Source of the DNA: Clostridium pasteurianum BC1
Lineage (GTDB): Bacteria > Bacillota > Clostridia > Clostridiales > Clostridiaceae
Length of the DNA stretch: 64,000 nucleotides
Reading direction: 5' to 3'
NCBI RefSeq assembly: GCF_000389635.1
Contig: NC_021182.1
Span: 3,038,001 to 3,102,000 of the forward strand
Positions 18,699 to 28,428 of this stretch are shown here, piece after piece. The notes beneath the pieces are model-generated. The model was given only the letters and a program-made list of their open reading frames with translations, was not told the DNA's origin and searched no databases. The number at the start of each line of letters is the position of its first letter. Position 1 is the stretch's first letter. Made by a program: the position numbers and the translations under genes.

Positions 18699-19385
18699 TT
18701 GAAAGATCCAACTAAATTAATATCAGAAATAAATAAATTGACCAATGATCAAATAGCTGTTGGTTTAAGTCAAGATGAAAAGAATGAATTACTAGCCATG
18801 CTGAAATCAGTTGATGCACAATATGACACACAACCATATCATAATATTATTGATTTTGAAAATTGTGTAAGTATTCCAAGTAAAATTCAAGTATTACCTC
18901 AAACTCGTAAATTTGTTTTCGAAAGCTGTTTAATCTGTACAACAGGTCAACCTGTAACAGTACCAATTGCACCCGACGATTATCTTGGTCCAACTAAGTG
19001 TACTTTATATCCAATAAAAATCGTTGGATGCATTCAGTATATTGCAATTGCAGATGTATTTTTCAATAGTGAATGCTTTATAGAATCTGATAACAATGAA
19101 AGAACTCCTGTATCACTCTGTCCTTCACCACTAACACCTTCAGCACCGCCAAAAACAAGTGGTATATCAGTTCAAGGATCTGTCTGCGTTGATGCAATAG
19201 TAGGTTACACGGCAAGTTCAAGTACATGCAGCAGTACTATATCTCGTGATGCAATTTCAGTTTGTCTTGATCCGTTTACAGTATCTGGTGAAAAAATTTT
19301 ATTTAGCGGTAAATTCATACTCCCAGCAATAACCAATTATGGAGATATACCTAGTTGTTCACCAACAACTTGCCCAATACCATAA
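18699..19385 (+). CDS. Putative surface or spore-coat protein, paralogue 1
   Basis: A 228-residue protein of no family known to me, with a clear paralogue at 44257. The N-terminal ~30 residues are helical (KLISEINKLTNDQIAVGLS). The middle is beta-rich (TGQPVTVPIAP, LYPIKIVGCIQYIAIADVFF). A Pro/Ser/Thr-rich linker, CPSPLTPSAPPKTS, follows, then a second beta-rich part (FTVSGEKILFSGKFILP) and a short CSPTTCPIP tail. There is no signal peptide. It is cysteine-rich, whereas the paralogue has few cysteines. The TTG start follows AAAGGAGTG. A GalNAc-transferase-like gene lies convergently next to it, so the Thr/Ser-rich linker is a plausible glycosylation target; this is inference. Confidence 0.65.
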   Translation: MKDPTKLISEINKLTNDQIAVGLSQDEKNELLAMLKSVDAQYDTQPYHNIIDFENCVSIPSKIQVLPQTRKFVFESCLICTTGQPVTVPIAPDDYLGPTKCTLYPIKIVGCIQYIAIADVFFNSECFIESDNNERTPVSLCPSPLTPSAPPKTSGISVQGSVCVDAIVGYTASSSTCSSTISRDAISVCLDPFTVSGEKILFSGKFILPAITNYGDIPSCSPTTCPIP

Positions 19386-19473
19386 ATAAAATTATAAATT
19401 TATCAAAGCAGTATTTACTTATGATTCAAAGACATAGCTTATGTTTTTCACAAATAAGATATAAAATATAATA

Positions 19474-19500
19474 TCAGTCCTTGCTTTGTGCAGGGACTAA
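19474..19500. terminator. Hairpin after surface protein 1
   Basis: AGTCCTTGC / GCAGGGACT with a TTTGT loop. An almost identical hairpin follows the paralogous gene at 45071-45094, a mark of locus duplication. The trailing T-run is weak. Confidence 0.6.
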
Positions 19501-19520
19501 TTTCAATCAACAGTTTTAGT

Positions 19521-20420
19521 TTAATATGGTATGTTAAATTTTTTAAAAAAATAATTATCATCAAATTTTCTTTTTTTGAAATATTTCGTCCTTTGAAACA
19601 TTATTAAATGAAAATTTTTCTTAATAAATTTCGCTGCTTCATCAAAAAAGGGGTCAAATTTTAATATTGCTATTGTTTTTGCAATTCTCTTCTTATTAAA
19701 ATGCAAATAAGTCATACATAATGTATTATAGGTTACATTAACTGACATCATCTCATATGGAAATTTTTTTCTAAACAAATGTTCAATCTTTACAAACGGA
19801 TTTACTACAACTCTATAACCGTAAAGCCACAATTTTAAACATATCTCTTCATCTTCTCTCCCCCAGACCTGAAAAAAATGATCGAAACCATTTACATTTT
19901 CAAATACATCTTTTTTTATACCAAAAGCACAACCACATGCAATCGGTATTTCAGTTATATCTTCAGGCTTCTTCAAAATCCACTTAAGTTTCAAATTTTC
20001 AGTCCAATTCTCTCCATATCCCTTTTCAGTTACATTTTTCATATTACAAATACAGGGTGCAACCAAATCTGCCCTATTATTTTTCATTGTATTAATTAGA
20101 TTGTCTAACCAATAATCAGTAACTTTTACATGTGCATCTATGAAAAAAAGATAACCTCCTTTTGCTATTTCTGCTCCAGCATTTTTAGCACCTGCACATC
20201 CTAAATTTTTACTTTCAATTAATACAATATTATTATATACATTCTTCTGTAGTTTTAAAAATTCTACACTATTATCCTCGGATTCATCGTCAACAACTAT
20301 TATTTCATATATTGTTTTATTTTTCGACGCTTTAATTGAATCTAAAGTCATTTTTAAATTATTAATTTCATTTTTACATGGAATGATAACCGAAGCTTCT
20401 ATTATATCCAAATTATCCAA
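19521..20420 (-). CDS. Family 2 glycosyltransferase, polypeptide GalNAc-transferase-like
   Basis: A 299-residue GT-A enzyme without membrane segments. The N-terminal nucleotide-binding part reads ASVIIPCKNEINNLKMTLDS, then EIIVVDDESEDNS. The donor/metal motif is FFIDAHVKV, a DxH in place of DxD, as in polypeptide GalNAc transferases. The C-terminal WGREDEEICLKLWLYGYRV matches the GWEDxE signature of the same group (Glyco_transf_7C type), followed by HLFR. This suggests transfer of a HexNAc to protein Ser/Thr. It is convergent with surface protein 1, a candidate acceptor. A frameshifted paralogue (20486-21317) and a C-terminal remnant (45149-45268) lie in the same island. Confidence 0.82.
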   Translation of the reverse strand: MDNLDIIEASVIIPCKNEINNLKMTLDSIKASKNKTIYEIIVVDDESEDNSVEFLKLQKNVYNNIVLIESKNLGCAGAKNAGAEIAKGGYLFFIDAHVKVTDYWLDNLINTMKNNRADLVAPCICNMKNVTEKGYGENWTENLKLKWILKKPEDITEIPIACGCAFGIKKDVFENVNGFDHFFQVWGREDEEICLKLWLYGYRVVVNPFVKIEHLFRKKFPYEMMSVNVTYNTLCMTYLHFNKKRIAKTIAILKFDPFFDEAAKFIKKNFHLIMFQRTKYFKKRKFDDNYFFKKFNIPY

Positions 20421-20485
20421 AACTTTTACTCCTTTTTATAACTATAATAATTAATATACATTATACTTTAACAAATATTACTATA

Positions 20486-21317
20486 TTATAATGATTTAAA
20501 AGAGAATATTAAATTTATTGAAAAGCTTCTATAATTTTTGTAAATATTAATAAGTTTACTGTATCTTTCCTTATTAAAAAAACATAATCCTAAACAAAGT
20601 GTATTATAAACTAAATTAAATTCTCTTATTTTATATGGATGTTTTTTTCTGAAAAGGTGAGTAACCTGTATTTTGGGGTTTAGAAAAATTTAAAATCCAT
20701 AAAGCCAAGCCTTCATGCATATTTCTTGATCTTCCAAACCGTAACCTTTAAATAATTTATTATAACCACCGATTTTTTCAAAAGCACTTTTAATGACAAA
20801 TAGTGAAGTACCTGATGCAATTGATACTTCACTATTTTCATGTGATTTGTTGACTAACCAAGTGAACTGAAGTTTTTCATTCCATGTAGCTCCGTAACCT
20901 ACTGAATTTAAATTATACATATCCACAACTGTTGTAATAGCAAAATCTGCATTATTATTAACTAGTGTATTAACTAAACCATCAAAACAGTGTTCTTGAA
21001 CTTTAATATGGCCATCACAAAAAAATAAATACTTTCCTCTTGCCTTTGAAGCACCTGCATTTCTTGCCATCCCTGGTCCTTTATTATTAATATGAATAGA
21101 AGTAAAATTTCTAAAATTTATTTTATTCAAATACAATTCTAGCTTTTCTACACATAAATCATTAGATGCATCATCTACAGTAATTATTTCAACTTAAATC
21201 TGTTTTAGAATTTAATATTGAATCTACCGTTAATATTAAGTTATTACCTTCATTTTTACATGGTATTATTATAGAAACATCAATAATTTTATGATTTTCT
21301 TTTCCTTCTATAACCAA
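20486..21317 (-). pseudogene. Frameshifted GT2 pseudogene, paralogue of 19521-20420
   Basis: Reading from a TTG at 21317 (after AAAGGTGGGA) gives DVSIIIPCKNEGNNLILTVDS, then a frame break near 21195. The frame resumes as EIITVDDASNDL, followed by the long open middle (NAGASKARGKYLFFCDGHIKV, GLEDQEICMKAWLYGF). A second break near 20690 ends that frame. The C-terminus continues in another frame as NPKIQVTHLFRKKHPYKI, then FNLVYNTLC. All segments align in order with the intact neighbour. Two independent lesions show it no longer makes a full enzyme. Confidence 0.85.
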
Positions 21318-21578
21318 GTTTTAATCCCACCTTTCATTTTTATATTTGCATATAAAGTACATTAAACATTTTTACAATTAGCTATTTACAGCCTATCACT
21401 ATAAGTTATGTACAAAATTAATCTATTATGATTTCAGCTTATTTTATATATAACAAAATACCTATTCATACTATACTTTGTATATAATAAATAGGTATTA
21501 CTTAATAATTGCTATAAATATCTTTTTCAATTATTTATTGTTAACAGTGTTAATGTTATATCTATTAGTAGATCTATT

Positions 21579-22337
21579 TTATATAACTACATAGGATTCA
21601 AAATCACTTGTATCTGATATTATTTTACACTCTGATAAAAGCTGCTTAGAGCTTATTTTCCACGTATGATCTTGCATATCTTTGTGCTTCATATAAACAA
21701 AATTATATCTATCACCGGCGAACATTTTTATACCTTTTTCATTACAGCACTCATAAAGATACGTATCTTCACCTAAATTAACATTTCCAAACTTCACTTC
21801 ATTAAATACTGATTTTTTTAGTACAATAGTACCTCCTTGTAACCATGAAGTAGTATATTTATTTTCTATACTAGGAGCATTTAACGCTAATATATTAAAT
21901 TCTTCAAAATATACAAAATGTGCTGCTTTACCAGTTACCTGTGCATCAGTATATTCAAATATATTCATTGAATCCAGTAAATAGTTTGCGCCGTAATAAT
22001 CATCATCATCCATTTTAGCTATATAATCATATTTTGCTTGTTTTACACCAAAATTTAAGCACTCACCTAAAGTAACATTTTCATCAATTTGAAATATTCT
22101 GACATTATTAAAGTCTTTAAATTTATTATTACAATATTCTTTATCTATTTTATTATTATTTAAAACAATTATTAATTCTTTTATTGCGTAATTAATTCTC
22201 ATAAAATTATTATATATATTATCTAAATATTTAGTTTTATTTGTTGTCATAATTATTGAAACTCCTGGTTTATGAAAATATTGTAATTTATTTCTTACCT
22301 TATTAATACATATACGGTACTCATTAATATAATACAT
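21579..22337 (-). CDS. Family 2 glycosyltransferase
   Basis: A GT-A glycosyltransferase of 252 residues from the ATG at 22337. After a ~25-residue N-terminal extension comes GVSIIMTTNKTKYLDNIYNN, then ELIIVLNNN. The metal motif is AKMDDDDYYG, and TTSWLQGGTIVLKKSVF and GEDTYLYECC form the acceptor side. It transfers a sugar from a nucleotide donor, likely in glycan assembly with the adjoining GT4 genes. The ribosome binding site GGAGG is 11 bp before the ATG. It starts only 22 bp after the preceding GT4 gene, so the two probably form one transcript. Donor and acceptor cannot be inferred. Confidence 0.8.
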   Translation of the reverse strand: MYYINEYRICINKVRNKLQYFHKPGVSIIMTTNKTKYLDNIYNNFMRINYAIKELIIVLNNNKIDKEYCNNKFKDFNNVRIFQIDENVTLGECLNFGVKQAKYDYIAKMDDDDYYGANYLLDSMNIFEYTDAQVTGKAAHFVYFEEFNILALNAPSIENKYTTSWLQGGTIVLKKSVFNEVKFGNVNLGEDTYLYECCNEKGIKMFAGDRYNFVYMKHKDMQDHTWKISSKQLLSECKIISDTSDFESYVVI

Positions 22338-22359
22338 TTTATGAAAAACCTCCAAATAA

Positions 22360-23337
22360 TTAAAAAAAGTTTTTATTCAATAGTTTATTTCTATCATTAA
22401 TTGCCAACTGATAAATAAATAGATATCGTTCGGTCATTTTATCAGAAGAAAACTTATTTTCTATATATGCTCTCATTGATTTTGGATTCGGAAATAATTG
22501 ATTTTTACACTTATATGCCATTTCTTCAACTGTATCACATAGCAAATCTGGGAAGCCCTCTAAAACTTCAGATATTCCCCCTCTATGAAATGCCAATACT
22601 GGTGTACCACATGCCATTGCTTCAATAATAACAAGTCCAAAAGGCTCTTCCCAAGTGGATGGAAATAATACACATTTAGCATGTTTAATCAGATTTTGTT
22701 TTTCTGAACCTTTAACAAAGCCAACATATTTAATTTTTTTATTGTTTTTAATTCTAGGTTCTATTTCATTTTTATAATAACTCTCATCATGAATAGGACC
22801 TGCAATTATTAATTTTTCATTATTCTTTTCACAAACAGTTAATGCATGATGTAAGCCTTTTTCAGTACATATTCTTCCTAAAAATAAATTATAATTCTCT
22901 TTTTTCTCGCTAAATTCAAAATCTTCTACATCAATTCCATTATATACATAGAATCCCTTATTATTAGCAAACATCTCACGCGCTTTTTTACAAACATAAA
23001 CATTAAATTTACTTAAAGAATCATCAATCCAATGAATTGTACTAACTGTTGGAAAAAGTATTTTTTTTGATGCACGATTAAAATTTGCACTATGATCATG
23101 AATAATATCAATATTATTAGGCATTGTTTTTAGTACATAATCCACCAATTCGTCTGGGCTTTGATACCTTTTCCTATATGGTATCATATGTGCACTACTT
23201 TCGCTGCCTTCTGGAGCATAAAGATATACCTCATGGCCTTTCTTAACTAAATTTTCAGTCAATATATAAACTAACATTTCTGTTCCTGCATAATTAGGAA
23301 TAGGCTCGCGATCTAAAGCAATTTGTACAATCTTCAT
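22360..23337 (-). CDS. Family 4 glycosyltransferase, tandem copy 1
   Basis: A 325-residue GT-B retaining glycosyltransferase. The N-terminus MKIVQIALDREPIPNYAGTE and HEVYLYAPEGS form the acceptor domain. The C-terminal donor domain has YNLFLGRICTEKG, KLIIAGP and the E-x7-E motif in WEEPFGLVIIEAMACGTPVL. The start is the ATG at 23337 after GAGGTG; the longer ORF start lacks a site. The sequence is very close to the broken copy at 23513-24503 and closely related to 24593-25570, so all three arose by tandem duplication. GT4 enzymes of this kind usually extend cell-surface glycans. Confidence 0.87.
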   Translation of the reverse strand: MKIVQIALDREPIPNYAGTEMLVYILTENLVKKGHEVYLYAPEGSESSAHMIPYRKRYQSPDELVDYVLKTMPNNIDIIHDHSANFNRASKKILFPTVSTIHWIDDSLSKFNVYVCKKAREMFANNKGFYVYNGIDVEDFEFSEKKENYNLFLGRICTEKGLHHALTVCEKNNEKLIIAGPIHDESYYKNEIEPRIKNNKKIKYVGFVKGSEKQNLIKHAKCVLFPSTWEEPFGLVIIEAMACGTPVLAFHRGGISEVLEGFPDLLCDTVEEMAYKCKNQLFPNPKSMRAYIENKFSSDKMTERYLFIYQLAINDRNKLLNKNFF

Positions 23338-23512
23338 TTCTATAAAACACCTCATTAGATATTCTTTAATTTCCAAATACTTTCATTAATTTTATTACAA
23401 ATTATTATAATTCACTTATTAATCTAATATATTATATTAAATTATGTAAACATTTGTGCTAGGTTTACAAATAGCACTATTTGAATTTCATTACATAAAA
23501 ATAAAGTGCCTA

Positions 23513-24503
23513 TTATAAAATAGGCAAAACTAAATTTTTATTCAATAGTTTATTTCTATCATTAATTGCTAACTGATAAATAAATAGATATCGTTCGGTC
23601 ATTTTATCAGAAGAAAACTTATTTTCTACATATTCTCTCATTGATTTTGGACTCGGAAATAATTGATTTTTACACTTATATGCCATTTCCTCAACTGTAT
23701 CACATAGCAAATCTGGGAAGCCCTCTAAAACTTCAGATATTCCCCCTCTATGAAATGCCAATACTGGTGTACCACATGCCATTGCTTCAATAATAACAAG
23801 TCCAAAAGGCTCTTCCCAAGTGGATGGAAATAACTACACATTTAGCATGTTTAATCAGATTTTGTTTTTCTGAACCTTTAACAAAGCCAACATATTTAAT
23901 TTTTTCATTATTTTTAATTCTAGGTTCTATTTCATTTTTATAATAACTCTCATCAAAAAGCGGACCTGCTATAATCAATTTTTCATTATTTTTTTCACAA
24001 ACAGTTAATGCATGTTGTAAGCCCTTTTCAGTACATATTCTTCCTAAAAATAAATTATAATCCTCTTTTTTCTCGCTAAATTCAAAATTTTCTACATCAA
24101 TTCCATTATATATATAGAATCCCTTATTATTGGCAAACGTCTCGCGTGCTCTTTTAGAGACATACACATTAAATTTACCTGAAGAGTCATCATGCCAATG
24201 AATTGTACTAACTGTTGGCAAAGGTATTTTCTTGCTTGAATGATTAATATAAATACTATTGTCATGAACAATATCAATATTACTAGGAATTGTTTTTAAT
24301 ACATAATCAACTAATTCATCTGAACTTTGATATTTTTTCCTATAGTATATAATGTGAGCACTACTTTGACTACCTTCTGGAGCATAAAGATATACTTCGT
24401 GCCCTCTCTTAATTAAATTTTCAGTCAGTATATAAACAGCTCTTTCTGTTCCGGCATAATTGGGAAGCGGATGAATATCCTGAGAAATCAGCACTATCCT
24501 CAT
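23513..24503 (-). pseudogene. Family 4 glycosyltransferase, tandem copy 2, frameshifted
   Basis: It encodes the same protein as its neighbour but in two frames. MRIVLISQDIHPLPNYAGTE runs to NLIKHAKCV, then shifts; the rest (MACGTPVLAFHRGG onward) continues in another frame. Comparison with copy 1 shows the cause: AATAATACACAT there, AATAACTACACAT here, one inserted base near 23834. The 3' part is almost identical to copy 1, so the lesion is recent. Confidence 0.9.
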
Positions 24504-24592
24504 TTCTATAAATCACCTCATAATGTTAAAAATTTAAGCCTATGAATAATTTAAAAACTTTTATTTTACTAGTATGTCAGTACTAAATTTTA

Positions 24593-25570
24593 TTAATGTA
24601 AAAAACTTTTATGCAATAATTTATTTCTATCAATAATTGCTAATTGATAAACAAAGAGATATCGTTCAGTCATTTTGTCAGCGGAAAATTTATTTTCTAC
24701 GCACTTTCTTAATGATTTATAACTTGGAAATAATTGATTTTTACATTTGTACGTCATTTCCTCAACTGTATTACATAATAAATTTGGAAAATCTTCTAAA
24801 ATCTCAGGTATACCACCATTAGGAAACGCTAATACCGGTGTGCCACAAGCCATTGCTTCAATAATAACAATACCAAACAGCTCCCAAATAGATGGAAACA
24901 GTACACATTTAGCATATTTTAGTAAGTTTTGTTTTTCTTTGCCTTTAACAAAACCAACATATTTAACTTTTTTATTATTCTTAATTCTAGGTTCTATTTG
25001 ATTTTTATAATAGCTCTCATCATAAATAGGACCTGCAATTATCAATTTTTCATTATTTTTTTCACAAACAGTCAGTGCATCATGCAAGCCCTTTTCAGCA
25101 CATATTCTCCCTATAAATAAATTATAATCTTCTTTTTCCTCGCTAAATTCATAATCGTCTACATTAATACCATTATATATATAAAACCCTTTATTGTTTC
25201 CATAAATTTCACGTGCTTTTTTACTTACATGTACACAAAATTTACTTGAAGTATAATCCCAATAATGAATCGTACTAACTGTAGGAACTGCTATTTCCTT
25301 TTTTAAACTATTAATACTTAGACTATGATCATGAATAATATCAATATTATTAGGCATTGTTTTTAGTACATAGTCCACCAATTCTTCTGAACTTTGATAT
25401 TGTTGTTTAAAATTTATAATTTGAGCACTGCTTTTACTACCCTCTGGAGCATAGAGATATACCTCGTGTCCTTTATTAACTAAAGTTTCAGTTAATATAT
25501 AAACTAAAATTTCTGTTCCAGCGTAATGTGGAATAGGGTACAAATTTGGAGCAATTTGCACAATCCTCAT
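24593..25570 (-). CDS. Family 4 glycosyltransferase, tandem copy 3
   Basis: A 325-residue GT-B enzyme, the most diverged of the three tandem copies. It has MRIVQIAPNLYPIPHYAGTE, YNLFIGRICAEKG, KLIIAGPIYDESYY and an E-x7-E motif in WELFGIVIIEAMACG, one residue shorter just before this motif than copy 1. The start ATG follows GAGGTGACTAATATAA. It is the upstream-most gene of the GT4/GT2 run on this strand, and a strong terminator at 25755-25789 separates it from the deacetylase gene. Specificity unknown. Confidence 0.87.
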   Translation of the reverse strand: MRIVQIAPNLYPIPHYAGTEILVYILTETLVNKGHEVYLYAPEGSKSSAQIINFKQQYQSSEELVDYVLKTMPNNIDIIHDHSLSINSLKKEIAVPTVSTIHYWDYTSSKFCVHVSKKAREIYGNNKGFYIYNGINVDDYEFSEEKEDYNLFIGRICAEKGLHDALTVCEKNNEKLIIAGPIYDESYYKNQIEPRIKNNKKVKYVGFVKGKEKQNLLKYAKCVLFPSIWELFGIVIIEAMACGTPVLAFPNGGIPEILEDFPNLLCNTVEEMTYKCKNQLFPSYKSLRKCVENKFSADKMTERYLFVYQLAIIDRNKLLHKSFLH

Positions 25571-25754
25571 TTATATTAGTCACCTCACGTGTTTAGAATT
25601 TAATAGTAACTACTTAAATTTATATATTAATTTACTAAATTTTAATGTTTATTTTTTCACAGTTTATACAAAGTTTTAGCTTTACTATATTTATATGTAT
25701 TAAAAAAAAATTGTGTGAGCAAAATATAATATCTTTTTATAAATTAACTTTTAC

Positions 25755-25789
25755 AAAAAAAGACTAAGTATACCGCTTAGTCTTTTTTA
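25755..25789. terminator. Bidirectional terminator after the PIG-L deacetylase gene
   Basis: AAAAAAGACTAAG / CTTAGTCTTTTTT arms with a short loop. T-runs occur on both strands. Confidence 0.85.
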
Positions 25790-25851
25790 TACAAACAAAT
25801 ATAAAAATTAACTGATTTATATTTATTTCATCACAATATTTATGATTATAT

Positions 25852-27126
25852 TTAATAGTTCAAATAATATACCTCAAATTCAGAAATACCAATATTATAT
25901 CCTTCTGCCCTATCTACCGTAAGCTTAACCCAATTAAAGGTTTTGGCTTTAAAGTCCACTATATACTCACTTCCATTATTAGGCAGAGGTCCCACCGATA
26001 TTTCTGACCCATCACTAAAGGTTAAAATTCCTCTTATTATATGATCATCAAAATTTGGTCTATCATATAAAATAATTCTATTAGCCTCAATTAGAGTTGG
26101 CCATGAAAGCTGAATCCATGCTCCAGACTTTTCTCCAAGTGTTGCCCATTCTTTATCATAAAAAGTAAATAAGCTATTTTCATATGGGTAACCTAAAATA
26201 ATGCCATCAATAACATTAGTACAATATTGACCTGTATCCGTATTTTGTGAGGAAGCTGCTACTGTTGCATTGTATGCTAAATTTGACATTTGTTTTTTCC
26301 AGAATACCTCATCACTCTTTATAAATCTTCTGAAGTATGCTGCATCATCTTCATATACATCAAAAGCTTTGCTTTTTAGATTGTTACCTGACTCAATTGA
26401 CGCATACATTTCATCAGGTACAGGAATTGACTCTCTAGAACACCATGAATATGGTGATGTTCTGTCCATGTGGCTTTCTATATTCAATACAGATTGCAAA
26501 GCATTTAAATTATTCTGAGGCAATCCTTCCTTATAAACCATATATTCATGAATTATTGGAGAATAATCTAATCTCTTCTTTAATTCCAATATTGCACTTA
26601 TAACAAAAATTCCAGTTACAGAATGATCAGGATGATTTTCCATTGGAGATGGCATATAAATATCTTCAGGTAGATTACTTTCAATAACATCTAAAATATC
26701 ATTAAAAATATTTTCTCTATTATATTCAGCATGAATTCCATATTTACTATAATGGTAATCAACTATTCCTATTTCAGGGAACCCATAAGTTTGGCTGCCA
26801 TAAGTCCCCAAAAAAATTTTTTGAGGATTATCTTTAGATAAATAAGCTGGACCTAATACATCATGATCACCATAACCTAAATATACAATATTATCTTTAC
26901 TAAGGCCAAGTAACGCCATTGAATTAATAGTTTTTTGTATACGAATTTTAGGATTACCATAATCACCAGTTGTAATCATAACTAATTTTGTAGTATTCCC
27001 ATTATTTATACATCTTCTTATAACTCCAGCACATGCTATTGTTTCATCATCTTCATGTGGAGAAAAAATCATTACTTTACTTACATCACTTTCTATTGTT
27101 TGTTTTACATTTAAAAATTTTTTCAA
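25852..27126 (-). CDS. PIG-L/LmbE-family deacetylase with C-terminal discoidin-like domain
   Basis: A 424-residue two-domain enzyme. Residues 15 to about 240 are a PIG-L deacetylase: IFSPHEDDETIACAGV holds the zinc ligands His-Asp-Asp and MENHPDHSVTG the third ligand. This family removes acetyl groups from N-acetylglucosaminyl compounds. The C-terminal ~150 residues (ATVAASSQNTDTGQY, WATLGEKSGAWIQLSWP, ISEFEVYYL) resemble a coagulation-factor 5/8 sugar-binding fold. There is no signal peptide, so it is probably cytoplasmic. The TTG start has only a distant AAAGGGG. In a glycosyltransferase island, deacetylation of a HexNAc-linked intermediate is plausible. Confidence 0.87.
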   Translation of the reverse strand: MKKFLNVKQTIESDVSKVMIFSPHEDDETIACAGVIRRCINNGNTTKLVMITTGDYGNPKIRIQKTINSMALLGLSKDNIVYLGYGDHDVLGPAYLSKDNPQKIFLGTYGSQTYGFPEIGIVDYHYSKYGIHAEYNRENIFNDILDVIESNLPEDIYMPSPMENHPDHSVTGIFVISAILELKKRLDYSPIIHEYMVYKEGLPQNNLNALQSVLNIESHMDRTSPYSWCSRESIPVPDEMYASIESGNNLKSKAFDVYEDDAAYFRRFIKSDEVFWKKQMSNLAYNATVAASSQNTDTGQYCTNVIDGIILGYPYENSLFTFYDKEWATLGEKSGAWIQLSWPTLIEANRIILYDRPNFDDHIIRGILTFSDGSEISVGPLPNNGSEYIVDFKAKTFNWVKLTVDRAEGYNIGISEFEVYYLNY

Positions 27127-27418
27127 CTGTTTTAAAATTCCCCTTTCATATTATATATTTAATAGTTGTATTCCTAGGAAACTTTACTATAAAAATTTAA
27201 TTCTTGTTACATTTTATGCATTAATAAATTATTTGCACACATATAAATAGCAAATTTCAATTTAATATTTTATAACTCGTATTCCGCTGAATGAAAATCA
27301 AAAATCTAATAATTAAATTTTACTTTAATGACAATAAAATGAATTAATTTCCAAAAATGATTTTCACTATTTATCTCGAATATATCTACATGGACTAATA
27401 AAAGAGGATGCGTAGTAT

Positions 27419-27776
27419 ATGGATATCAATGATGTTAATAGACAAAAAATTAGTCTTGATGCATTTATTGAATTGAATGACAGAATAAACAAGGTTATTT
27501 ATGAAGAATGTAATGAATACAAATTATGGAATGGATACAGGCTTAGTACAATATATGACAGTACAATTGAGTTACCTAATACAGAGTTACTGCGTAATGA
27601 ATTTGGATATGCTAAAATCAGTACTCTAATGTACCTATAGCTAGAGGCGAAGCCTGTTGTATATTTGATGTACTAAATAAAATTGTAATAAAAAGCAAAA
27701 TTGATCGCTATGGAACTTCGGAAAGAAAAATGGCACTAGAATTAATTTCAGAAATGAATAGAACTTTAAAAAGTTC
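27419..27776 (+). pseudogene. IS4-type transposase N-terminal remnant
   Basis: The frame reads NDRINKVIYEECNEYKLWNG, then STIELPNTELLRNEFGYAKI, characteristic of IS4-group transposases near the first catalytic Asp. After a frame change it continues as ARGEACCIFDVLNKIVIKSK, then DRYGTSERKMALELISEMNR. The expected C-terminal half is missing, and a different transposase tail follows. Confidence 0.7.
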
Positions 27777-28283
27777 TATTTTTATAAGGATGAAGTAAAA
27801 ATTGCTAAAATTATAGAAAAAGAATGTACTTTTGTATTATGCAGCAATGATTTATCAATCACTGGCGAAGCCATATTGTTAGAGTATAGAACCCAAAGTA
27901 GTATTGAAAAGAAGTTTCAACAATTAAAATCACCATAGTTTGTTAATTCTTTATATTTGAATTCGCCAGAGAGAATTGAAGCATTAACTTATGTGATTCT
28001 AATATCCATGATGATGCTATCAGTATCAGAGTATGCTGTAAGATCAGGTTTAAACAATGAAAAAGTCTTTGTTATTGGTCCAGGTCAACTGAAGATGAAA
28101 AAACCAACTTTAAAATCTATTATAGAAATTTTTAATAAGGTACCAATGAAAGTTTTTATAGTAGACGGTAAAAAGCAAAGATTTCTTGGTCGCCAATTTA
28201 ATGATAGCCAAAGTAAGCTTTTAAGATATCTCCTTATTCCGGAGGAAGTGTTTTGTTGGAACAGTGCGAGAAAATATCTGTGA
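27776..28283 (+). pseudogene. IS1634-like transposase C-terminal remnant
   Basis: FYKDEVKIAKIIEKECTFVL is followed by CSNDLSITGEAILLEYRTQS, then SIEKKFQQLKSP, an in-frame TAG where Gln is expected, and FVNSLYLNSPERIEALTYVI. This is the YREKW-like end of an IS1634-type transposase with a nonsense mutation and no N-terminal half. It abuts an unrelated IS4 remnant, so two dead elements were joined by deletion. Confidence 0.7.
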
Positions 28284-28338
28284 TGCATAATTTTAATAGG
28301 AAACAACAGGCTACGCCTTTTATTTGTGATAAAAAAAC

Positions 28339-28372
28339 ATTTTTTAATTGTTGTAAACACCAATTAAAAAAT
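28339..28372. terminator. 12-bp inverted repeat after the IS1634-like remnant
   Basis: ATTTTTTAATTG / CAATTAAAAAAT arms around a 10-base loop. It may be a weak terminator or a leftover element end. Confidence 0.4.
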
Positions 28373-28428
28373 CATTTAATTTTTAAAATTTATTGTGCGG
28401 AATATAATTAATTAATTAATAATTAAAG

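Noticed and set aside
20690-21136. Stand-alone 148-residue glycosyltransferase
   Set aside because: The flanking out-of-frame sequence encodes the missing N- and C-terminal parts, so it is the middle of a pseudogene.
22360-25570. CRISPR-like repetition
   Set aside because: The repeated DNA consists of whole paralogous GT4 genes, not short repeats with spacers. No cas genes and no CRISPR array occur in the window.
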